Notes: generated by a model from the sequence alone, not told the origin. Counted from the stretch's first letter, positions 1 to 8,912 are shown. The stretch is 64,000 nt of DNA from Flavobacteriales bacterium UBA7666 (GCA_002483265.1 DLHO01000012.1:1-64000), one strand, 5' to 3'. Numbers and translations: made by a program.

Positions 1-46
1 ATACTATTTGTTCCTTCAGCTTTTCCATCTTGTGAGATGGAGCTTC

Positions 47-72
47 AGTCTTCAAAAGCTGCGCTTTTTCTT
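47..72. repeat. short interspersed hairpin repeat, copy 1
   Basis: This 26-nt stretch recurs with one inserted base at 12534-12560. Its core is AAAAGC, a 3-nt loop and GCTTTT, followed by more T residues, so it could act as a weak terminator in either direction. A second small hairpin (CCATCT-tgtg-AGATGG) lies just left at 25-40. On the minus strand, positions 1-54 are also open in one frame, so a gene continuing past the left edge cannot be excluded. Confidence 0.5.
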
Positions 73-108
73 TTTAATTTTCACTATTGCGGAATGCGGT
101 GTTTACTT

Positions 109-639
109 TTAACTTTCAATGAGTAAATATTCATCCAATTCACCAGACTCATCATTCAGATAATCCAATATTTCTTCGTCTTGGATATGCTCCAGTAAAG
201 GAGATTTTGAAGTAAACGTTTCCGGATTTTCTTTCTCTGATGAAGTGTTTTGATTCCCTGAATTATCCGAAGCTGTTACCGCATCATTGCTTAAATGAAC
301 AGCAATTGTTTCAGCGTCCAGGTCTTCAATATTTTCTGTGAGGTAATCATAAATTTCTTCATTGCTTACTGAAGAGAGGTTAATTGCTTCCTGACTTGTT
401 GGTGAATTTGTGTTGTTCCAAGGAAAAAGTAAAGCAAAGGCCAGAATTGCTGCAGCTGATCCCCAAACGTACCAGCGGCGATACATGGGAATCATTCTGG
501 TTTCCTGCTTTTTTTTCGAACGATCATTTTCGATTTCATTCAGGATACTCTTTTTCAACCCTTCGAAATACAAATCTGAAGGCATTTGAACAGGAGTAAC
601 CTTTAAATCATCAATAATATGTTTGTTCTCTTGGTTCAT
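109..639 (-). CDS. probable membrane-anchored anti-sigma factor
   Basis: This 176-residue protein has a charged, presumably cytoplasmic N-terminal part (1-50), one hydrophobic segment at about 55-72 (sequence around YVWGSAAAILAFALLFPW), and an acidic, Ser/Thr/Asn-rich C-terminal part. It lies 22 nt downstream of an ECF sigma factor gene on the same strand. That is the usual place for the cognate anti-sigma factor in Bacteroidota. No zinc-finger (HxxxCxxC) motif is visible, so it is not a classical ZAS anti-sigma factor. The role rests on context and topology rather than on a recognised domain. The short acidic motifs ending in DYL near the middle and C-terminus are repeated (IYDYLTENIEDLDAE and ILDYLNDESGELDE). 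Confidence 0.6.
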   Translation of the reverse strand: MNQENKHIIDDLKVTPVQMPSDLYFEGLKKSILNEIENDRSKKKQETRMIPMYRRWYVWGSAAAILAFALLFPWNNTNSPTSQEAINLSSVSNEEIYDYLTENIEDLDAETIAVHLSNDAVTASDNSGNQNTSSEKENPETFTSKSPLLEHIQDEEILDYLNDESGELDEYLLIES

Positions 640-661
640 AACTCTAAGATTATTAGTTTGT

Positions 662-1225
662 TCAATGGTTTAATTTGCCTTTTAAAAATTCTTCGATCTT
701 TCCAACTGCATGAAAGTAATTTGCTTTCAAACCACCCACTGAGCCACCTGTTAGTTTGGCAATTTCTTCGTATTTCAAATCTTCGAAATATTTGTATTCG
801 AAAACCAGACGTTGTTTTTCGGGGAGTATTTCAATTGCTTCAAATAGAAATTTTGAGATTTCTTCAGAGGTCAATTTACCATAATGTTCTGATTGATGGG
901 AGAAGGATACAAGAGGTTCATCAATGTCCAAACTTCTATGTTTGTTTTCTTTTTTCAGGAAATGAACCGTTTCATTGTATGCTATGCGATAGATCCAGGA
1001 AAAGATTGCGCTATTACCTTGAAATTGCTTTCGGTTATTCCAAACCTTAATGAAAACTTCCTGAAGAATGTCGTTGGTTAATTCATGATTGTTTATCCAG
1101 CGACGAATAGTAGAGTAGAGTCGTTTACTGTGGAGATCTACAATCCATGTAAAAGCTTTGTAGGCCAAATCATCGTCCCGATGAAAATAAGAAATGATAA
1201 TATTTTCATCGGGAATTTGACTCAT
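662..1225 (-). CDS. RNA polymerase ECF sigma factor
   Basis: This 187-residue sigma-70 family protein has only regions 2 and 4. Region 2 spans about 30-100 and contains DILQEVFIKVW and the -10 recognition helix around FSWIYRIAYNE. Region 4 spans about 125-182 and contains LPEKQRLVFEYKYFEDLKYEEIA. It would direct RNA polymerase to alternative promoters, probably under control of the downstream single-pass membrane protein. Its start lies 4 nt after the stop of the transketolase C-half gene. It is therefore probably the fourth gene of one transcript with the metabolic genes, an unusual partner for an ECF factor. The family assignment is firm; its signal and regulon cannot be read here. Confidence 0.93.
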   Translation of the reverse strand: MSQIPDENIIISYFHRDDDLAYKAFTWIVDLHSKRLYSTIRRWINNHELTNDILQEVFIKVWNNRKQFQGNSAIFSWIYRIAYNETVHFLKKENKHRSLDIDEPLVSFSHQSEHYGKLTSEEISKFLFEAIEILPEKQRLVFEYKYFEDLKYEEIAKLTGGSVGGLKANYFHAVGKIEEFLKGKLNH

Positions 1226-1229
1226 ATTT

Positions 1230-2183
1230 TTATTTGCGTTTTAAGACTTTTTTTGCTGCTTCAACAATGTTTGGAGTATCCAAACCGTATTTTACCATTA
1301 ATTCATCAGGTGTTCCTGATTCACCAAACGTATCGTTTACTCCAACGTATTCCTGAGGAGAAGGTAAATGTCTTGCAAGTACTTGTGCAACAGCGTCTCC
1401 TAAACCTCCGTTCAACATGTGTTCTTCAGCAGTAACAACACATTTGGTTTTTCTAACCGAGTCTAAGATTGCTTTTTCGTCCAAAGGTTTAATGGTATGC
1501 ATATTAATTACCTCTGCACTGATTCCTTGTTCAGCCAATTGTTGAGCTGCTTCAATGGATTTCCATACTAAGTGACCACAAGCAATGATTGTAACATCGG
1601 TTCCTTCGATCAATAAATCAGCTTTACCGATTGTGAATTTTGCATCAGGTTGAACGAAAATTGGAACAACGGGTCTTCCGAAACGCAGGTAAACTGGGCC
1701 TACATGTTCTGCAATTGCCATTGTAGCCTGTTTTGTTTGATTGAAATCAGCGGGAACAATAACCGTCATATGTGGCAACATGCGCATCATTCCGATATCT
1801 TCTAAAATTTGGTGGGTTGCACCATCTTCTCCTAATGTTAAACCGGCATGAGATGCACAAATCTTTACGTTCTTTTGTGAATATGCTACTGATTGACGAA
1901 TTTGATCATATACACGACCTGTGGAGAAATTGGCGAAAGTTCCTGTATATGGAATTTTCCCTCCAATTGTCATACCTGCTGCCATTCCAATCATATTCGC
2001 TTCAGCAATTCCAGCTTGGAAAAAGCGATCAGGAAATTCTTTCAGAAATGCATCCATTTTAAGAGATCCGGTTAGATCTGCACATAATGCAACTACATCC
2101 GGATTTTTGCGACCGATTTCTACTAATCCCTCACCAAAACCAGATCTGGTATCTTTCTTTCCTAAAATTTCAAATTGCTTCAT
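1230..2183 (-). CDS. transketolase, C-terminal half (separate subunit)
   Basis: This 317-residue protein corresponds to the pyrimidine-binding and C-terminal domains of transketolase. The catalytic glutamate that activates thiamine diphosphate lies in the GIAEANMIGMAAGM motif near residue 60. The transketolase C-terminal domain follows from about 190. Together with the N-half encoded at 3541-4383 it should form the full enzyme, which moves two-carbon ketol units in the non-oxidative pentose phosphate pathway. Split transketolases are known in many bacteria and archaea, but here the two halves are separated by an unrelated VWA gene. It starts 2 nt after the VWA stop codon, so translation of the three genes is probably coupled. 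Confidence 0.93.
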   Translation of the reverse strand: MKQFEILGKKDTRSGFGEGLVEIGRKNPDVVALCADLTGSLKMDAFLKEFPDRFFQAGIAEANMIGMAAGMTIGGKIPYTGTFANFSTGRVYDQIRQSVAYSQKNVKICASHAGLTLGEDGATHQILEDIGMMRMLPHMTVIVPADFNQTKQATMAIAEHVGPVYLRFGRPVVPIFVQPDAKFTIGKADLLIEGTDVTIIACGHLVWKSIEAAQQLAEQGISAEVINMHTIKPLDEKAILDSVRKTKCVVTAEEHMLNGGLGDAVAQVLARHLPSPQEYVGVNDTFGESGTPDELMVKYGLDTPNIVEAAKKVLKRK

Positions 2184-2185
2184 TG

Positions 2186-3541
2186 TTATAAATTAATCGA
2201 AGTTGTTTTATTGGATTGTATTCTAAATTCTTTTTCTATTGTGTAGATAGTTGATTTCAATTGCTTTTGTCTGTAAACCAATCGGTATTTACCGGGTTGA
2301 AGGAAGATCAAACCTTTTAAATTGACCTGATCGAGATTGCAAACCCAATCAAGAGTTCCATTGGTATTTACGACAAAAATTTGTGCAACTACCATTTTTG
2401 TTGCACTATAAGTAAATTGACCTGGTGCAGGCAAATCGATAGTTTCCGTTGCACTTTGTGTAACATTGATGGTATGATAAATACGTGGAAGCGTTAGAAT
2501 TTCCATTTCGTAAGTTCCAATAAGGTATTTATCTGTTGAACCCACTAATTGCGTATTCAAAGTAAGGGGATCTGTTTTCGTATAAATTCGTGAAAGAACC
2601 TGGTAAGGATCTGTGGCATTTGTGAAGCGAAGTTTGATAAATCCTTGCGGGCAATCAGCCGGAATAATATTGTGCGTGTTCTTTATAATTGAAATATTAT
2701 TCTTGTACACTTTAGGAATGGTATTCACCACCAGATCGTATTTGTAAGCAGGATCCATTGTCAAGGTATCCGGATTTCCCTGACGATTCAATGTATGAAC
2801 AAAGGTATACATCAGTTGTTTTGTTCCGGCTTTGTAAAGAAACATGGTTACGTCCGTTTCATTCGGCACCTTATTGATGTTGTTCAGATTGATTTGAACG
2901 GTTGTATTGATAACCGCTTTTGAAATAACGGTCTTTAATACATTACTGAAAGCTTCTTTCGTTTCAGCTTCCGAATAACTTCCGATACATTTAAACTGTT
3001 CCAAATAAGAAAGGTCTAAACCAAGACCTATTACGAAGGGAGTGACTTTTACACCTTTGTCATGCAATTTCTTTGCAATAACGCACGGATCATTATCACA
3101 AGCCTCCAAACCATCGGTAATTAAAATAATGATGTTTCGGGCGTTTGTATCCGGAAAATCACTTGCGGCGGCTTCTAAGGAACGCGCAATGGGTGTTGTT
3201 CCCTTTGCAAGTATGGTTTTGATCTTATTGCGAACTTTTAAAAAATTATCAGGTCCAAATGGAACTTCCAATTTGGTATCATTACAATCCTGATAAGTTG
3301 CCGTAATGGGAGATTGATGCCCATAAACACGCAAAGCGATCTGAAGATTTGCCGATCCGTTTAAACTATCAACGGTTTTTATTAATAATTCTTTGGCGGC
3401 TTCAATCCGGGTTTGTGGTCCCCAATTAGCATTCATTGAATTGGATGCGTCGAGGATAAACAAAATACGGGTCAGTTCTTGTCCTTGAGCTTTAGAGAAG
3501 CTCAACAAAAACAAACAACAAATGACCGCGCAAATTCTCAT
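2186..3541 (-). CDS. secreted von Willebrand factor A domain protein
   Basis: Starting at the ATG at 3541, the 451-residue product opens with a signal peptide (MRICAVICCLFLLSFSKAQG). A longer in-frame start at 3619 would lie inside the transketolase gene and bury the signal peptide, so I reject it. A VWA domain spans about 28-200 with an intact metal-ion-dependent adhesion site: DASNS after ILFIL, a threonine in the GTTPIARSL loop, and an aspartate in ILITDGLEAC. The remainder looks like beta-rich repeats with no domain I recognise. The start overlaps the transketolase N-half stop by one base (TAATG). It probably acts in the periplasm or at the cell surface; partner and ligand are unknown. 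Confidence 0.87.
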   Translation of the reverse strand: MRICAVICCLFLLSFSKAQGQELTRILFILDASNSMNANWGPQTRIEAAKELLIKTVDSLNGSANLQIALRVYGHQSPITATYQDCNDTKLEVPFGPDNFLKVRNKIKTILAKGTTPIARSLEAAASDFPDTNARNIIILITDGLEACDNDPCVIAKKLHDKGVKVTPFVIGLGLDLSYLEQFKCIGSYSEAETKEAFSNVLKTVISKAVINTTVQINLNNINKVPNETDVTMFLYKAGTKQLMYTFVHTLNRQGNPDTLTMDPAYKYDLVVNTIPKVYKNNISIIKNTHNIIPADCPQGFIKLRFTNATDPYQVLSRIYTKTDPLTLNTQLVGSTDKYLIGTYEMEILTLPRIYHTINVTQSATETIDLPAPGQFTYSATKMVVAQIFVVNTNGTLDWVCNLDQVNLKGLIFLQPGKYRLVYRQKQLKSTIYTIEKEFRIQSNKTTSINL

Positions 3542-4383
3542 TAATAATCGCCTAATGTTTCTTCTAATTGGACTAAAGCTTGTTGCAATTGTTCCACATT
3601 TGGAGCAACGCCATGCCATTTATGAGAACCTACCATGTAATCAACTCCTTGACCCATTTCAGTTTTCATGATAATGATAATTGGTTTTCCGTTTCCGGTC
3701 ATGCTCTTAGCTTTGTTTAGTGTTTGTATCAACTCTGAATAGTTGTGTCCATCCATTTCCAAAACTTCCCATCCAAAAGCTTGCCATTTTCCATTCAGGT
3801 CTCCCAAAGAAAGTACATCTTCCACGTCACCATCAATTTGACGACCGTTATAGTCAATGGTAGCAATTAAATTATCTACCTTATTTGCTGCGGCATACAT
3901 AGCTGCTTCCCAAATTTGGCCTTCCTGTAATTCCCCATCACCATGCAATGTGTAAACAGTTCTATTATCGTGATTCAATTTTTTTGTTAGAGCTGCTCCG
4001 ATTGCATTGGATAAACCTTGTCCTAATGAACCTGAAGCCATGCGAACACCCGGAATTTTTTTATCCGTACTTGGATGGCCTTGAAGCCTTGCATTTAATT
4101 TACGGAAAGTTTTCAATTCTTCAATTGGAAAATAACCCGCTCTTGCTAAAACAGAATACCAAACCGGAGAAATGTGACCGTTTGAAAGAAAAAATAAATC
4201 CTCTTCCTTTCCATCCATTGAAAAGTGATCAGGATTGTGTTTCATCATTTCAAAGTAAAGTACGGTTAAGAAATCTGCACATCCCAACGACCCTCCCGGA
4301 TGTCCTGAATTTGCTCCCGAAACCATACGAACTATGTCTCTTCGTACCTGTGTTGCAATTGCTTGTAATTGTTGAATTTCCAT
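3541..4383 (-). CDS. transketolase, N-terminal half (separate subunit)
   Basis: This 280-residue protein is the thiamine-diphosphate-binding half of transketolase. It has the GHPGGSLG segment near residue 28 and the cofactor motif GDGELQEGQIWEAAMYAAA, followed by the metal-binding IDYNGRQ. It needs the C-half at 1230-2183 to complete the active site, which forms between the two subunits. It is the first gene of the minus-strand operon, with a promoter-like sequence just upstream. The length fits the split form of the family (about 270-290 residues). Confidence 0.93.
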   Translation of the reverse strand: MEIQQLQAIATQVRRDIVRMVSGANSGHPGGSLGCADFLTVLYFEMMKHNPDHFSMDGKEEDLFFLSNGHISPVWYSVLARAGYFPIEELKTFRKLNARLQGHPSTDKKIPGVRMASGSLGQGLSNAIGAALTKKLNHDNRTVYTLHGDGELQEGQIWEAAMYAAANKVDNLIATIDYNGRQIDGDVEDVLSLGDLNGKWQAFGWEVLEMDGHNYSELIQTLNKAKSMTGNGKPIIIIMKTEMGQGVDYMVGSHKWHGVAPNVEQLQQALVQLEETLGDY

Positions 4384-4404
4384 TGTTATTCCTATTTAGC
4401 AATG

Positions 4405-4431
4405 CAAATCTAAGGTTTATATTCGCTCCAA
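4405..4431 (-). promoter_or_regulatory. candidate promoter of the transketolase/VWA/sigma operon
   Basis: On the minus strand, TAGATTTG (4412-4405) fits the Bacteroidota -7 consensus TAnnTTTG, with TTG (4431-4429) 16 nt upstream. The start codon at 4383 follows after about 20 nt. The spacing is slightly shorter than the usual 17-21 nt. Confidence 0.45.
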
Positions 4432-4522
4432 CTTCTTTTTTTTTTAACTACTTTTAAACGTTCATGCAACTCTTTTTTAATAGATGGAGTCTAGAAAATT
4501 AGTAAATCACAAATTATAAACA

Positions 4523-4885
4523 ATGATAAAGACAGTACTCTCCGTTGGTTTTTTTCTGTTCCTTGGTTTATCCTATGGACAGCAGACCACAAAAAAACCT
4601 GTTAAGCAGATCAGTGTAGATCAGAAAGCGCCTTTATTGACTAAGGAAATGGAACAATATGCTATTACAAATGGCAGCTATATTGTTACAGAAGTTAAAA
4701 AAGAACAGCCAATTGAATATGTTGGCGAAATTTCAATGGAAATTGCAAAAAAGGTAAACCCTGCTGATATGGGAATAAAGATTACTGACAATGATCAATA
4801 TTATAAGATTACAGGAACAAACCAAATGTTAGTAGTGAAGTCTACTTGGGCGTTAGATGGTGAAATGAAAATGAAAAAACGATGA
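4523..4885 (+). CDS. small secreted protein of unknown function
   Basis: This 120-residue protein has a signal peptide (MIKTVLSVGFFLFLGLSYGQ). The mature part of about 100 residues is Lys-rich and shows no domain I recognise. Its stop overlaps the start of the T9SS type B protein in an ATGA arrangement, so the two are probably translated together. It may be an accessory periplasmic or surface partner of the large protein, but only the gene arrangement supports that. There is no T9SS sorting domain. Confidence 0.72.
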   Translation: MIKTVLSVGFFLFLGLSYGQQTTKKPVKQISVDQKAPLLTKEMEQYAITNGSYIVTEVKKEQPIEYVGEISMEIAKKVNPADMGIKITDNDQYYKITGTNQMLVVKSTWALDGEMKMKKR

Positions 4886-7791
4886 AAAAATACATACAAC
4901 TACTTTTAGTCTTTATACTCTTTGTTATTTCTGAATCTGCATTTGGACAAAATGTGATTATGGGATCAGGAGTTCAGTTTCCTCAAACTAGTCCTGCAGA
5001 CTGTAATATTTACGACGGTGCAACCAACAACTTTTTTGACGATGGTGGATCCGGAGGTAATTACGCTCCCAATTTTAACGATACGATCGTTTTGTGTCCG
5101 GATTTAACATTGGGAACAAAAATGGGGATCACTTTCGGGATCAACGCTGGTTATGCTTTTAATGTTGACGGATCTGATTCTATTTATGTTTATGACGGAC
5201 CTACTACAAGTGCACCTTTAGTAGGTGTCCATAATTCCGTTACGGATCCGGGAGGATTTTCGCATACGGCATCATGGAGTAACCCGACAGGTTGTTTGAC
5301 TTTCGTGTTTATTTCCGATGGAGGAACTGAAGGAACCGGATGGACTGCCAGTATTGAATGTGGTAACCCTTTTCAGCCTTTTGAAATGCACATGGAGGCA
5401 TTTGTGAACGGAGATCCTTTAAATGCATTGAACCCGATTGATACGGGGTATGTGAACGTTTGTTTGGGAGATAGTATTCTTTTTGTTGCAAAACCTCTTT
5501 TCCCTTATTCTTTGGAATCTACAGGTTTCGGATATACTCAAAATATCGATACGGTAGATTATGACTGGAATATTTCCGACGGTGGTACTTATCCTAATAA
5601 TGACTCTATCTGGTTTGTTCCTCCTTCAAGAAACGGATTTTTGGTTGATTTGAAGATTACGGATGCTTTCCCTGGTTCAAACAGAATGGTCAGTAAGGTA
5701 CGCGTTTCCCAGCAGCCTATTTTTGTAGGAACAGGTCCTATTGAAGATACCGTTTGTTTGGGTGAGAATACGATTTTGATCGGTGGTGTTACACCGAATG
5801 ATACGGTAGGTATTACAATTCCCGAAGGTACATTCCAATTGGGAGGATCTTTTGCCGGATTGACCTATCTTCCGGATGGTTCGGGTCTGCAATATGAAAC
5901 CAGTATTAATATGAGTGGTTTCCCAAATGGAGCAACTGTTCAAAATGCACAGGATTTGAATCAGGTTTGTTTGACAATGGAACATTCCTATACAGGAGAT
6001 TTGGAAATTTGGTTAGAATGTCCGAATGGTCAAACTGTAGAATTATTGAATTCATATGATCCCGGATTTTTAGCGGGCGGAAATAGCGGTGGTTCAATTT
6101 ATTTAGGACATCCTTTGGATAACAACGCTGCTACTCCGGGAATCGGATGGGAATACTGTTTTAGTTCTGTATTTAATACAATCGGGCCAATGAGTGCTAA
6201 CTGGACAAATACTGTTCCGGTAGCTGCACAAACGGGACCGCCTCAACTTTCTGCAGGAAATTCTGTGGATCCTTCCGATGTATATGCTCCGGACGAATCA
6301 TTTGCTACTGGTTTGTTGGGGTGTCCATTGAACGGAGACTGGACAATCCACGTACAGGATAACTTAGCGCAAGATAACGGGTACATTTTCGAATGGGGAT
6401 TATACTTTGATCCGTCTTTCTTCCCGGGAATGGGTGGTTACTATACTTCTGCTGTTGATACTTACTGGAATCCGGATCCAACAATCGTAAGCGGACCAAA
6501 TGATACATTGGTAAATGTTGTTCCGAATCAAGTTGGAAACCACAATTATGTTTACAATCTGATGGATAACTACGGATGTCATTATGATACAACAGTAACG
6601 ATCTACACATTGCCATTGCCAATTATCTTCCCGGACACACTTGCTTGTGACATGACTTTCCAGGTAGCTGGTACTCAGGCATTCGCTGGTGGGGTTTGGA
6701 GTGCTACTCCAGGTGGTTTGACTTTCAGCTCAAATACAAACAATAATCCACTGATAACAACCAATACCGCGGGCACATACACGGTCTCTTATGTAGATAA
6801 TGCGTGTAGTGATACTGTCACCTCAACGATTATATTCCCACCTTATCCTCAGATATTTAATGATACACTGATGTGTGGAGATGAATTCCAGGTGGTTGGT
6901 ACACAGGCATATTCAACTGGAGGATCCTGGTCTGCAGTATCACCGGAAGTAATTTTCCTGCCGAATAATGCAACACTAAATCCGATTATTACGGCTACAA
7001 CAAGTGGACAATACACGGTTACATTTACCGATAATGTTTGTAATAACTCGACATCTTCTCAAGTAACCTTGTTCTTGTTGCCACAAATCTTCCCTGACAC
7101 ATCTGCATGTAACTTTATTTATAATGCTGCGGGAACGATTGCAGCAAACGGAGGAGTTTGGTCTAGTGCAGATACGAATATTCACTTCTCACCAAGCACG
7201 AATGTTTTGAATCCTGTAATTACATCTACAATTCCGGGAACGTTTGAGGTAACATTTACTGATAACCAATGTAATACTTCAGTAACTTCTCAAATTGAAT
7301 TCATTAACTATGCATATGTTAATACAGTAGATACGGTTATTTGTTTGGGAGCTACCATTGTAACTTCTTGCGGGGTTTATCCTCAAAATGATTCGTATGT
7401 GTGGAGTGACGGTACAATTGGTCATGATATTCAAGCCGGACCGGGTGTCTATACAGTTACTGCAGCAAATGAGTGTAATACGCATTCTGCAACGATGACC
7501 ATTGGTGGTAAGGTATGTTACATCACTGCACCGAATATTATCGTGCTTTCATCCACTTCAGGAAATAATAAATTCTTCCTTTCTTATGATGGAGTTGAAG
7601 AGTTCCATATTTCAATTGTAAACAGATGGGGGAACCTAATTACTGAATACGATGATCCAAACGCAGCTTGGGATGGTAGAAACATGAACGGTGAAGTTGT
7701 TTCAGAAGGAACTTACTTCTACAACTTTACAGCAAAACTGCAAACAGGTGAAGAAATACAACAACAAGGATTTGTTCAAGTCTTCCACTAA
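4882..7791 (+). CDS. T9SS type B sorted surface protein with CUB-like and P-domain-like modules
   Basis: This 969-residue protein has a signal peptide ending near SAFGQ. Residues about 30-160 look like a CUB-type domain (IYVYDGPTTSAPLVG). Residues about 330-515 resemble a proprotein-convertase P-domain (LTMEHSYTGDLEIWLECPNG and LNGDWTIHVQDNLAQDNGYI). Three roughly 75-residue repeats follow, starting with IFPDTLAC, IFNDTLMC and IFPDTSAC. The last about 85 residues (FHISIVNRWGNLI, AWDGRNMNGEVVSEGTYFY) are a gliding-motility-associated type B C-terminal domain. That predicts export by the type IX system and retention at the surface. No protease catalytic domain is present, so the P-domain is probably structural or adhesive. 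A terminator follows at 7816. Confidence 0.88.
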   Translation: MKKYIQLLLVFILFVISESAFGQNVIMGSGVQFPQTSPADCNIYDGATNNFFDDGGSGGNYAPNFNDTIVLCPDLTLGTKMGITFGINAGYAFNVDGSDSIYVYDGPTTSAPLVGVHNSVTDPGGFSHTASWSNPTGCLTFVFISDGGTEGTGWTASIECGNPFQPFEMHMEAFVNGDPLNALNPIDTGYVNVCLGDSILFVAKPLFPYSLESTGFGYTQNIDTVDYDWNISDGGTYPNNDSIWFVPPSRNGFLVDLKITDAFPGSNRMVSKVRVSQQPIFVGTGPIEDTVCLGENTILIGGVTPNDTVGITIPEGTFQLGGSFAGLTYLPDGSGLQYETSINMSGFPNGATVQNAQDLNQVCLTMEHSYTGDLEIWLECPNGQTVELLNSYDPGFLAGGNSGGSIYLGHPLDNNAATPGIGWEYCFSSVFNTIGPMSANWTNTVPVAAQTGPPQLSAGNSVDPSDVYAPDESFATGLLGCPLNGDWTIHVQDNLAQDNGYIFEWGLYFDPSFFPGMGGYYTSAVDTYWNPDPTIVSGPNDTLVNVVPNQVGNHNYVYNLMDNYGCHYDTTVTIYTLPLPIIFPDTLACDMTFQVAGTQAFAGGVWSATPGGLTFSSNTNNNPLITTNTAGTYTVSYVDNACSDTVTSTIIFPPYPQIFNDTLMCGDEFQVVGTQAYSTGGSWSAVSPEVIFLPNNATLNPIITATTSGQYTVTFTDNVCNNSTSSQVTLFLLPQIFPDTSACNFIYNAAGTIAANGGVWSSADTNIHFSPSTNVLNPVITSTIPGTFEVTFTDNQCNTSVTSQIEFINYAYVNTVDTVICLGATIVTSCGVYPQNDSYVWSDGTIGHDIQAGPGVYTVTAANECNTHSATMTIGGKVCYITAPNIIVLSSTSGNNKFFLSYDGVEEFHISIVNRWGNLITEYDDPNAAWDGRNMNGEVVSEGTYFYNFTAKLQTGEEIQQQGFVQVFH

Positions 7792-7815
7792 TAAAGAAAA
7801 TAAACAAATGATGTT

Positions 7816-7848
7816 AAAAGCCCCGACGATAGATGTCGGGGCTTTTTT
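7816..7848 (+). terminator. Rho-independent terminator after the type B protein
   Basis: AAAAGCCCCGAC pairs with GTCGGGGCTTTT across a 7-nt loop, and the second arm ends in a T-run. The same stem, with a different loop, ends the SprB-like gene at 40722-40754. Confidence 0.9.
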
Positions 7849-7907
7849 ATTTTTGTAATTTCAAATCAGGATTTCAAACACATTATTAATTTTTACAGTA
7901 AAAACAG

Positions 7908-8912
7908 ATGGAGCAACGAATAAGAGTAGGGGTTAACGGATTTGGAAGAATCGGACGTTATTTTAGTAGATTGGCCTTAATGAATCCTAAAATTGAATTG
8001 GTAGCAATAAATGATTTAGCACCGATTGAAACACTGGTTCATTTATTGAAATATGATTCCATTCACGGAAGAATGCACGATGAATTTGAAATAAATGGAA
8101 ATCAATTAATCTTTAATAAAACTCAGCAGATCCAATTTTTGAAGCATAAAAATCCGGAAGAGATTCCATGGGGCGATTTGGGAGTAGATATTGTTATTGA
8201 ATCGACGGGATTGTTTCTATCTTCTGAAAAAGCGGGTGTTCATTTAAAATCGGGGGCGAAGCGTGTCATTCTGAGTGCACCATCTGAGGGAGATGATATT
8301 TTCAATGTAGTTATAGGTGTAAATGATCACTTAATTACGAATGAACACAAAATCATTAGTAATGCTTCTTGTACAACTAATTCGGCAGCTCCGTTGGTGG
8401 CTGTTTTGAAAGAGTTTTGTGATATCGAAGAAGCGTATATTACTACGATTCATAGCTACACATCGGATCAGCGTTTGCACGACAGCCCACACAAAGATTT
8501 GAGAAGAGCCAGAGCTGCAGCTGTAAGTATTGTACCGACCTCAACCGGTGCAGCTAAAGCAATCACCCGAATTTTCCCGGAATTGGAAGGGAAGATGGGA
8601 GGATGTGGAATGCGTGTTCCTGTTCCGGATGGTTCATTGACTGATTTGACCGTCATTGTGAAGGAAAATCCACCAACAGTAGAACAAATCAATACCGCAT
8701 TTAAAAAAGCCTCAGAGTCCGATTTAAAAGGAATCCTCCGTTACACGGAAGATCCAATTGTTTCTATTGATATTGTGGGTGATCCCAATTCGTGTATTTT
8801 TGATAGTGAACTTACTTCTGTGATTGGAAACATGGTCAAAGTAGTTGGCTGGTATGATAACGAGGCTGGTTTCTCGAATCGTTTGATTGATTTGGTGGTG
8901 AAATTGGGTTAG
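7908..8912 (+). CDS. gap: glyceraldehyde-3-phosphate dehydrogenase, type I
   Basis: This 334-residue enzyme oxidises glyceraldehyde 3-phosphate to 1,3-bisphosphoglycerate in glycolysis. The Rossmann motif is NGFGRIGR near residue 9. NAD preference is suggested by the aspartate in AINDLAP. The catalytic cysteine is C155 in SNASCTTNSAAPL, and the base histidine is in TTIHSYTSDQ. The C-terminal WYDNEAGFSNR is the usual family signature. It stands alone between two terminators, so it is probably a single transcription unit. The symbol follows the family; the genome may hold another copy. Confidence 0.95.
   Translation: MEQRIRVGVNGFGRIGRYFSRLALMNPKIELVAINDLAPIETLVHLLKYDSIHGRMHDEFEINGNQLIFNKTQQIQFLKHKNPEEIPWGDLGVDIVIESTGLFLSSEKAGVHLKSGAKRVILSAPSEGDDIFNVVIGVNDHLITNEHKIISNASCTTNSAAPLVAVLKEFCDIEEAYITTIHSYTSDQRLHDSPHKDLRRARAAAVSIVPTSTGAAKAITRIFPELEGKMGGCGMRVPVPDGSLTDLTVIVKENPPTVEQINTAFKKASESDLKGILRYTEDPIVSIDIVGDPNSCIFDSELTSVIGNMVKVVGWYDNEAGFSNRLIDLVVKLG

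Noticed and set aside
3542..3619. Longer N-terminus of the VWA protein
   Set aside because: It lies within the transketolase N-half coding region and would hide the signal peptide; the TAATG overlap marks the true start.
6305..7485. Minus-strand frames of 60-105 codons inside the type B surface protein gene
   Set aside because: They are antisense to conserved modules of the plus-strand protein and rich in Cys/Ile/Arg, typical of shadow frames.
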